Positions 1-4,529 of a stretch of DNA of 5,845 bases are shown here, in pieces; positions within the stretch are counted from its first letter, which is position 1, and the number at the start of each line of letters is the position of its first letter. The notes under the pieces are model-generated. The model saw only the letters and a list, made by a program, of their open reading frames with translations, did not search any database and had not been told where the DNA came from. The DNA is from Nanobdellota archaeon. GTDB lineage: Archaea; Nanobdellota; Nanobdellia; Pacearchaeales; GW2011-AR1. The position numbers and the translations under genes are program-made. The stretch spans positions 1 through 5,845 of the forward strand of contig JAHIEP010000155.1 in NCBI GenBank assembly GCA_018901375.1, given 5' to 3'.

Positions 1-1920
1 AGCAACCACCATCCCCAAAAATCCCCCAGCAATAATATTCACCGAATTAGGACTAAACTCTTTTGCCTTCCCATCCTCAATCCAATTATATCCATCGTCG
101 GTAAACTCCCCATTATAATTAACATACCCCCCACAATCCCCAAGCCCAGCACAAACCCTATTCGCCCTCTCTGCCCAATCTCCCTTCTCATCCAAACACT
201 CCTCTCCCTCAACAATCTTCTGTCCCCCAATCAATCCCTTCTCATAAACCACAACACACTTCGCATTCGCCTGTCCACAAATCTGCGGCGCACTCGAGTC
301 CTCCCAAAACTTCAATCCCGGCGGAAAATTCGGAACACAAATCCCACCAGCCCTATTAGTAGTAGTCTCCTCAACTCCCTCATCCCCACTAGAAGCATAT
401 CCAGTTATCGGAGCAACCGCCTCCCCAGTAATTCCCGAGTTCTGAGTTCTGACACCTGAAACCTCGCTCACGACCTTCCCAGTCCCAAACCCACCACCCC
501 CAGTCGGATTACTAAACGCAGTCCCAGCACTAGGATTAGAAAACCCTCCACCCTCACCCCTCGACCCTCCGCCCAAAATCATTCCACTAACCGCAGGCAA
601 CCATAAACAATCCCGCCTATCAATATTCAAACAATCATCTTCATCATCAATAGAAGTACAATCCTGCCACCGATTAACCCGACACCCAGCCGTCCCAAAA
701 GAACCGACTCCCGACTCCCGACTCCCGACTCCCGACAGCTCGATAGAGCTTTCTAGGCAAACCTCATTCCTATAATCCGCACACGGCTCAACCCGAACCT
801 CACCGTCGGTACAAATCTCCCTAAAATATCTCGACCCAACAGTGTCTTGCCCACTACCCACAAGCGAAGCGCCCGAATACCCACCACCCCCGGAAGTTCC
901 GCTTCCGGTGACGCACCACGATTCCCCATTTATCCGCTTCTCCCCATTCCTATCCAGACATTCAGTCTTCTGACAATAATTGTCCCCATCCTTTGGCCCT
1001 CCCATAAACCCATCAAACGCAGCGCATCGAGTCCCAAGTAAATAATCACAATTTCCACAATCCATATCCTTCCCATCATTAGGATTACAAACCCCATCCT
1101 CTCCCAAAACTTTCCCAGCATTCCAACTCCTCACCTTATCATCCGAATAAACATTCTCTCTATTTCCACAACTATCCACCCAATAAACATCACCCTGATA
1201 ACAAGTAGTCGAACTCTGCTTAGCACAAGCCGTATTCAACTCCTCCGCCGAACACAAAAAATCCTTGTAAAAAGTTTTCTGATTAGAAACTTCAACCGAC
1301 CCACCGACCTCCGACCCACCGACAACCGCAACGCTCTCCTGAGCGTTACAGTCTCCTCGAGTCGTAAACTTACAAACCCTATCAAAATCCTTCTCATAAA
1401 CACAAGCCCCCATATCCTGCGACTGCGCCTCAGCAATACAGCTTACCTCATTAGTTATCCCAGTCCGATAATCATTCTCAACCCCAAACAGCGTCGACAA
1501 TCTCTTACATCTAACCAAAGGAACAAAAGCCGCCTGGTCCGCAATCACACAACATCCAAGCTGACACTGCGGAACCTGCTCAATTTCCCGAACATCCCAA
1601 GTCCCACCATTATCATTACAAACTCTCGACGGCGTATTCTCCATACAAATTCCTTCCTCAGATTCATAACAAGTCCCAAGCCTACAATACGAAGTCGTCT
1701 CACAAGAAGTCGGCGCACTCAAAAAATTAGAATCACAAGAACCCTCCGGAGCATTAACACACCAAGCCCCATCAACAGTCCGCTCACAACAAGCACTCGC
1801 CTCACTAGTCGCAGTCGCCGCCGAAACAACTGAAACATTCCCACCAATCATAAACGCAAAAGCAAACGTCGCCATAATCATCAAAACAACTTCAAAACCA
1901 GCAACACCCTTTTTATTCAT
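1..1920 (-). CDS. Cysteine-rich surface protein with pilin-type signal (3' end outside window)
   Basis: An open frame of 640 codons runs without a stop from ATG at 1920 to the window edge, so the C-terminus is missing. The N-terminus MNKKG-VAGFE, followed by a hydrophobic stretch to about residue 34, is a class III (prepilin-type) signal: KKG before the cut and Glu at +5. I count 41 Cys, which points to a disulfide-stabilised extracellular protein. A motif VYWVDSCGN lies near residue 245. Asp/Cys-rich stretches occur at about 275-290 (DGKDMDCGNC) and 412-435 (DDEDDC, RRDC). Gly/Ser-rich linkers lie near 338-357 and 447-523, and a hydrophobic patch begins at the window edge. The start overlaps the upstream nucleotidyltransferase gene by 8 nt. 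Similar cysteine-rich proteins recur in DPANN archaea, but I know no function. The role as a pilus or cell-surface component is inferred. Confidence 0.85.
   Translation of the reverse strand, partial: MNKKGVAGFEVVLMIMATFAFAFMIGGNVSVVSAATATSEASACCERTVDGAWCVNAPEGSCDSNFLSAPTSCETTSYCRLGTCYESEEGICMENTPSRVCNDNGGTWDVREIEQVPQCQLGCCVIADQAAFVPLVRCKRLSTLFGVENDYRTGITNEVSCIAEAQSQDMGACVYEKDFDRVCKFTTRGDCNAQESVAVVGGSEVGGSVEVSNQKTFYKDFLCSAEELNTACAKQSSTTCYQGDVYWVDSCGNRENVYSDDKVRSWNAGKVLGEDGVCNPNDGKDMDCGNCDYLLGTRCAAFDGFMGGPKDGDNYCQKTECLDRNGEKRINGESWCVTGSGTSGGGGYSGASLVGSGQDTVGSRYFREICTDGEVRVEPCADYRNEVCLESSIELSGVGSRESGVGSFGTAGCRVNRWQDCTSIDDEDDCLNIDRRDCLWLPAVSGMILGGGSRGEGGGFSNPSAGTAFSNPTGGGGFGTGKVVSEVSGVRTQNSGITGEAVAPITGYASSGDEGVEETTTNRAGGICVPNFPPGLKFWEDSSAPQICGQANAKCVVVYEKGLIGGQKIVEGEECLDEKGDWAERANRVCAGLGDCGGYVNYNGEFTDDGYNWIEDGKAKEFSPNSVNIIAGGFLGMVVA
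478..501 (-). other. Second G-quadruplex motif in the coding strand
   Basis: The minus strand reads GGGGG-TGGT-GGG-TTT-GGG, then ACT-GGG: four G runs with loops of 3-4 nt. It lies 42 bp downstream in the gene from the other motif and codes for a Gly-rich linker (TGGGGFGTG). Confidence 0.55.
544..574 (-). other. G-quadruplex motif in the coding strand
   Basis: On the minus (coding) strand five runs of at least three G are separated by loops of 3-4 nt: GGG-CGGA-GGG-TCGA-GGGG, then TGA-GGG-TGGA-GGG. This fits the standard G3+N1-7 rule. It codes for a Gly/Arg/Ser linker, so G-rich glycine codons alone may explain it. Confidence 0.55.
704..736. repeat. Heptanucleotide tandem repeat inside the cysteine-rich gene
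   Basis: Four perfect copies of GACTCCC (plus strand, 706-733) lie in a 33-bp tract of period 7 (704-736). They encode the peptide S-G-V-G-S-R-E in the sense strand (residues about 396-406). Seven is not a multiple of three, so gain or loss of one copy would shift the frame of everything downstream. The repeat has no stop in any sense frame. A 5-bp stem-loop AGCTC-GATA-GAGCT (737-750) abuts it. Confidence 0.9.
890..908. repeat. 7-bp stem-loop in a Gly/Ser linker of the cysteine-rich gene
   Basis: CCGGAAG-TTCCG-CTTCCGG is a perfect 7-bp inverted repeat with a 5-nt loop. It encodes T-G-S-G-T-S-G at about residues 338-344. It adjoins a second copy of the 12-mer CCCACCACCCCC (880-891), also found at 490-501. 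Its significance is uncertain. Confidence 0.5.
1296..1323. repeat. 13-bp direct repeat inside the cysteine-rich gene
   Basis: CCGACCCACCGAC occurs at 1296-1308 and again at 1311-1323, a 15-bp period that keeps the reading frame. It encodes two copies of V-G-G-S separated by Glu in the sense direction (residues about 200-209), probably a flexible linker. The neighbouring stem-loop at 1330-1347 is listed separately. Confidence 0.85.
1330..1347. repeat. 7-bp stem-loop inside the cysteine-rich gene
   Basis: AACGCTC-TCCT-GAGCGTT is a perfect 7-bp stem with a TCCT loop, the same loop as the first hairpin of the intergenic array at 4442-4457. One such stem in 1.9 kb can arise by chance, so its relation to the array is only a suggestion. 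Confidence 0.5.
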
Positions 1921-1921
1921 T
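1910..1921. repeat. 12-bp direct repeat, copy 1 (start of the cysteine-rich gene)
   Basis: TTTTTATTCATT here is identical to 2214-2225. On the coding strand it is AATGAATAAAAA and contains the stop/start overlap. The two copies flank the stand-alone nucleotidyltransferase gene at a distance of 304 bp. Confidence 0.7.
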
Positions 1922-2224
1922 ATTCCAATTCCCATTTATTTTGACATAAACAGCCTCCTTTTTTACATAGTTTAATTCTTTTCTTAAAGTCTGAACTGCT
2001 ATTAAATCAATCTTTCTCTTAAATAAATCTTCTAAATAAAATAAAACCTTAAAATAATTTTCTCCAATATTCTCCTTTTCAAAAGTAACCAAGAAATCAA
2101 TATCGCTTCCCCTCTTTTGAGTCCCTTTCAGATACGAACCAAACAACCCAATCTTCTTAACTCCCTTACTTTTTAAATTCATCCTTCTTTTTTCAATCTC
2201 CTTAATTATTTTATTTTTATTCAT
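1913..2224 (-). CDS. MNT-family nucleotidyltransferase, MntA-like antitoxin candidate
   Basis: This 103-residue protein is a minimal nucleotidyltransferase. The signature is G29-S30-Y31-x2-G34 followed by S40-D41-I42-D43, and the third carboxylate is D73 in KIDLIA. All three metal-binding acids are present, so it should be catalytically competent. Members paired with HEPN proteins act as antitoxins; in the MntA/HepT system the enzyme transfers AMP to a tyrosine of the HEPN partner. Its ATG overlaps the end of the HEPN gene by 8 nt, and its own end overlaps the next gene by 8 nt, so translation is probably coupled. A weak AGGAAG lies upstream of the start. Codons are AT-rich, unlike the surface genes on either side. 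Family assignment is firm; the antitoxin role is inferred from context. Confidence 0.9.
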   Translation of the reverse strand: MNKNKIIKEIEKRRMNLKSKGVKKIGLFGSYLKGTQKRGSDIDFLVTFEKENIGENYFKVLFYLEDLFKRKIDLIAVQTLRKELNYVKKEAVYVKINGNWNNE

Positions 2225-2225
2225 T
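2214..2225. repeat. 12-bp direct repeat, copy 2 (start of the nucleotidyltransferase gene)
   Basis: This is identical to 1910-1921 and likewise holds the stop of the upstream gene and the ATG of the downstream one. Both genes begin M-N-K, so shared start codons explain part of the match. Confidence 0.7.
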
Positions 2226-2666
2226 TTCTATTCTTCCTATTTTGTTCCTAATGTTCTCAATATCTTCAGAATTCAACCTATATAAAATTTCTTTACATTT
2301 CGCAACAAAACTAGAAATCTTTTCCTCGTCTTCAATTAAAGCATTTTTCAAGTAATACTGAACAATTATTCTTTTTTCTTTCAATTCTTTAACAAATTTC
2401 TTCTCTTCATCTAAAAAATCAAACAAATTCATTAACTCTAACGTGCAATCATGAATCTCAGATTTTATTCCGCACTTCATTAAAATCGAATAAAGCCCAT
2501 TATAACATGCATAATAACCAGATATAATTTTCCATTTCCCCTCTATCTTAGCACAAACCTCCAGACTGTCATCCGCCTCCCTAATATAACTTTCCGAAAG
2601 AACACTATTACATTCAACCAATTTAACACCTCTTTTCTGATGACAACACCACTCAATTTTATCCAT
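2217..2666 (-). CDS. HEPN-domain protein, toxin candidate with non-canonical motif
   Basis: This is a 149-residue protein. The ATG at 2666 is chosen because GGAGGT lies 8 nt upstream; an in-frame ATG at 2696 would add 30 residues and lie deep inside the preceding gene. The chain looks all-helical, with the HEPN-like segment SYIREADDSLEVC near 26-38, YYACYNGLYSILMKCGIK near 51-68, and IHDCTLELM near 71-79. The usual HEPN RNase motif R-x4-6-H is not seen. At the expected place is R99-IIVQ-Y104-Y105, with Tyr in place of His. This resembles UPF0332-type HEPN proteins, which often pair with nucleotidyltransferases. Y104 or Y105 could be a site of nucleotidylation by the neighbours, which is speculative. 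It is flanked on both sides by nucleotidyltransferase genes. Confidence 0.82.
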   Translation of the reverse strand: MDKIEWCCHQKRGVKLVECNSVLSESYIREADDSLEVCAKIEGKWKIISGYYACYNGLYSILMKCGIKSEIHDCTLELMNLFDFLDEEKKFVKELKEKRIIVQYYLKNALIEDEEKISSFVAKCKEILYRLNSEDIENIRNKIGRIENE

Positions 2667-3240
2667 TAGCAAAAACCTCCACAATTTTAGAAACATTTCC
2701 GACTATCAAATGATTCTTAAAAATCTCAAGAGAAAGAGCATTTCCACTTCTTAAAGTTTTCAAAAATTCCGAATATCTACTATAATGAACATTTATCTCA
2801 ATATTAAAACCCCTCATCTTCTCTTTAAACTTAGAAACAGACTTAGCTCCAAATACAACTATATCCAAATCAGATTTTTTATCAAACCCCCCAGAAGAAT
2901 AAGAGCCAAAAACAATAATGCTATCACAATAAACCATAAGCTCCTCAAGGATTAAAGCAATTTTGGGATTTTTTATATTAAACTCTAACATTTTTTGATT
3001 CTCTACAATTTCAAGCATAATCAATACATTCCTCATTTTCAAATTAAGATAAAACAATTTATTTTTCCCCTCTCTCAAATATCCAACTAAATTAATTTTC
3101 ATTAATCCATTTATTATCCTAGAAACAGTCTGCTGAGGAATTCTAGTTTTTCTTGCCAGCTCACTTGCAGTATACCTCCCACAATAATCACTAGAAAAAG
3201 GAATCAACACGTCCACCCATTTTTGAGTAACATTACTCAT
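2659..3240 (-). CDS. Winged-helix / nucleotidyltransferase fusion protein
   Basis: This is a 193-residue two-domain protein. Residues 1-70 form a winged helix-turn-helix: YTASELARKTRIP then QQTVSRIINGLMK at about 23-48, with a wing near GYLREGKNKLFYL. Residues 100-193 form a MNT-type nucleotidyltransferase with G112-S113-Y114, S123-D124-L125-D126 and an acidic third position in IEIN (E148). Such wHTH-nucleotidyltransferase fusions next to HEPN genes are common in archaea and are viewed as antitoxins that also repress their own operon. The start overlaps the stop of the pilin-like gene by 4 nt (ATGA), and the stop overlaps the HEPN start by 8 nt. I see no clear ribosome binding site, so coupling to the upstream gene is likely. 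Domain calls are firm; autoregulation is inferred. Confidence 0.88.
   Translation of the reverse strand: MSNVTQKWVDVLIPFSSDYCGRYTASELARKTRIPQQTVSRIINGLMKINLVGYLREGKNKLFYLNLKMRNVLIMLEIVENQKMLEFNIKNPKIALILEELMVYCDSIIVFGSYSSGGFDKKSDLDIVVFGAKSVSKFKEKMRGFNIEINVHYSRYSEFLKTLRSGNALSLEIFKNHLIVGNVSKIVEVFANG
2675..2680 (-). promoter_or_regulatory. Ribosome binding site of the HEPN gene
   Basis: GGAGGT on the minus strand lies 8 nt before the ATG at 2666, inside the end of the preceding gene. It decides this start over the in-frame ATG at 2696. Confidence 0.75.
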
Positions 3241-3989
3241 TTTAAATCATAGCCCGCCGGGAACACTAAACTCCGACTAGCAAATTTAAATTTATTTCCC
3301 ATAACTTTATTCTCCAAAATATAAACCGTCGTCCCATCTCCTCGCTTAACCTTATCAATCACATAGTCAGGATAATAATCCATCATAGAACTCGCATCAG
3401 CGTCGCCATACTTCGCCTCAAACTGCAAAATCGAAGTCGCAATCATAACCATATCATAAACAGGAGCATTAACTCTAACATTAAACCGAGTAAAACTCTG
3501 ACCCCCAACCGTCGTCGGCGCATCAATCTCAACCCTCACAACTCCCGGCTCAATCAAAACATCATAATCAACACTCCCTGAACCAACATCATACCCCTGC
3601 TCTCTCAAACTCCCAATCGAATTATCATAACAAACATCTACCTTATCCCTTATCAAAATCTCCATCTGCTCATCAAAAACATTCTTCAAAAACGGAACCT
3701 GAACTGTACACGTCTCATAATAATTATTTGTATAACAAAGATAAGTCAGCTCCTCACCATTGTAAGCATAAGTAAACTTCGGGTCAATAAATCCAGCCTT
3801 CAACTCTAACTCATCGATCGCCTGCCCAACAACATCCTCGACGCAACCCTCAAACCCAATCCTCGTCCCACTCTCTGAAAAATAAGTCGGTTTAGCCCAC
3901 AAAAAGAAAACCAATAAAGCAGACACTATCACAATTCCCACAATAATAAAAATCGTAACCTGACCTCTATCTTGCCCACTTTTTTCCAT
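3237..3989 (-). CDS. Membrane-anchored pilin-like surface protein
   Basis: This is a 250-residue protein. The N-terminus MEKSGQDRG-QVTIFIIVGI leads into one hydrophobic helix ending near FFLWAKP, so the rest should be outside the cell. The RG-Q junction resembles an archaeal prepilin cleavage site, but the usual Glu at +5 is Phe, so it may simply be a membrane anchor. The outer part holds four Cys (in EGCVED, YLCYT, YETCT and DVCYD) and no domain I can name. The start at 3989 is chosen because a TTTATAAA box is centred about 26 bp upstream, right for a leaderless mRNA. An in-frame ATG at 4004 would add five residues (MIRIG). The stop overlaps the next start as ATGA. Proteins with a QVTIFIIVGI-type start recur in DPANN genomes; function is unknown to me. 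Confidence 0.82.
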   Translation of the reverse strand: MEKSGQDRGQVTIFIIVGIVIVSALLVFFLWAKPTYFSESGTRIGFEGCVEDVVGQAIDELELKAGFIDPKFTYAYNGEELTYLCYTNNYYETCTVQVPFLKNVFDEQMEILIRDKVDVCYDNSIGSLREQGYDVGSGSVDYDVLIEPGVVRVEIDAPTTVGGQSFTRFNVRVNAPVYDMVMIATSILQFEAKYGDADASSMMDYYPDYVIDKVKRGDGTTVYILENKVMGNKFKFASRSLVFPAGYDLK

Positions 3990-4010
3990 TCCTATTCTAA
4001 TCATTCATCA

Positions 4011-4020
4011 TTTATAAAAT
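4011..4020 (-). promoter_or_regulatory. Archaeal TATA box for the pilin-like gene
   Basis: The minus strand reads ATTTTATAAA, with TTTATAAA at 4018-4011. Its centre is about 26 bp before the ATG at 3989, the usual archaeal TATA-to-start distance, so a leaderless transcript beginning at this ATG is predicted. It lies in the 27-to-42-bp gap after the S23-family gene, which suggests the promoter also serves the downstream nucleotidyltransferase/HEPN genes and the cysteine-rich gene. No strong purine-rich BRE is evident. Confidence 0.55.
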
Positions 4021-4031
4021 CTATCATCAAT

Positions 4032-4412
4032 CTATTTGAAGTAAAATTCCTTATCATCCCTCTCTAAAAATTTAATAAACCCAGCCATTTTTCTATCTAG
4101 TTTAAACACAATATTTCTCAACTTTTTATAATCCTCATCATTCGAATATCCAACCTTATTAGAATAAAGCAATTGACTAGCAAGCTCATTCAAACTCCCA
4201 TAAGCAATTTTCAAATAACGAAGAAATTCTTTTTTAGTCCCACCCTTATACCCCTCAACAATATTGGAAAAAACACTAATAGAAGAACCAAGTAATTGAT
4301 CAATCAATCTACGAGCTTCAATTTTAGGAAATTTTCCAATCTCCCTCTTAACATCCTCGCTTAGCCTAATCGCAATCTTCCAAACTTCCAACCTCTTATA
4401 TCCATCACTCAT
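4032..4412 (-). CDS. Four-helix bundle protein, S23 / 23S rRNA intervening-sequence family
   Basis: This 126-residue protein matches the S23/IVP four-helix bundle family along its length. It has Y5-x2-LEVW (8-11), FP at 28-29, Q39, SNIVEG at 49-54, FLRYL at 63-67 and GSLNEL at 72-77. The family was first found encoded inside intervening sequences of bacterial 23S rRNA. It is related to Avd, the RNA-binding accessory protein of diversity-generating retroelements, and also occurs as orphan genes of unknown role. No rRNA or reverse transcriptase is visible here. An in-frame TGA just upstream fixes the ATG at 4412, and GGGGTGAT sits 5 nt before it. The gene is AT-rich and directly follows a covarying hairpin array. 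Family call is firm; nucleic-acid binding is inferred. Confidence 0.92.
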   Translation of the reverse strand: MSDGYKRLEVWKIAIRLSEDVKREIGKFPKIEARRLIDQLLGSSISVFSNIVEGYKGGTKKEFLRYLKIAYGSLNELASQLLYSNKVGYSNDEDYKKLRNIVFKLDRKMAGFIKFLERDDKEFYFK

Positions 4413-4417
4413 AAAGT

Positions 4418-4425
4418 ATCACCCC
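4418..4425 (-). promoter_or_regulatory. Ribosome binding site of the S23-family gene
   Basis: The minus strand reads GGGGTGAT, then 5 nt, then ATG at 4412. GGTGAT pairs fully with the conserved 3' end of 16S rRNA. It implies translation from a leadered or polycistronic mRNA that includes the hairpin array. Confidence 0.7.
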
Positions 4426-4434
4426 AAACCAAGC

Positions 4435-4520
4435 CCCCGACGGCGAGTCCTCTCGCCCCACTACGGACCGACAGGTCCCCACGACGGCACGACAGTGCCC
4501 CACTACGGAGCGACAGCTCC
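4435..4520. repeat. Array of four covarying tandem hairpins
   Basis: Read on the plus strand, four perfect stem-loops follow one another with starts 23, 21 and 21 bp apart: GGCGAG-TCCT-CTCGCC (4442-4457), GGACC-GACA-GGTCC (4465-4478), GGCAC-GACA-GTGCC (4486-4499) and GGAGC-GACA-GCTCC (4507-4520). Each is preceded by a 7-nt linker, CCACTAC, CCACGAC or, once, CCCCGAC. In the last three units stem positions 1, 2 and 5 are constant, while 3 and 4 change with matching changes in the other arm. Such compensation means the fold, not the sequence, has been kept. Transcription of the flanking genes would give RNA hairpins with UGUC or AGGA loops. A decayed fifth unit may lie at about 4521-4540, reaching the last codons of the upstream gene. 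The role is unknown. Confidence 0.9.
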
Positions 4521-4529
4521 CAGTCCGTC

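Noticed and set aside
847..1041. Short open frames on both strands within 1-1920 and at 5198-5413
   Set aside because: All lie inside the long, cysteine-patterned frames and have low-complexity composition expected from shadows.
2217..2696. HEPN gene starting at the ATG at 2696
   Set aside because: It would overlap the upstream gene by 38 nt without a good ribosome site, while GGAGGT fits the ATG at 2666.
4005..4031. Terminator after the S23-family gene
   Set aside because: No stem-loop and no long T tract on the transcribed strand; the gap is better explained by the TATA box.
4032..4412. Intervening sequence inside 23S rRNA, or part of a diversity-generating retroelement
   Set aside because: The flanks are protein-coding, with no rRNA sequence. 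No reverse transcriptase or template/variable repeat pair is seen.
4435..4520. CRISPR array
   Set aside because: Units are only 21-23 bp, with no constant repeat of 24 bp or more and no unique spacers; the variable part is a paired stem. No cas gene is present.
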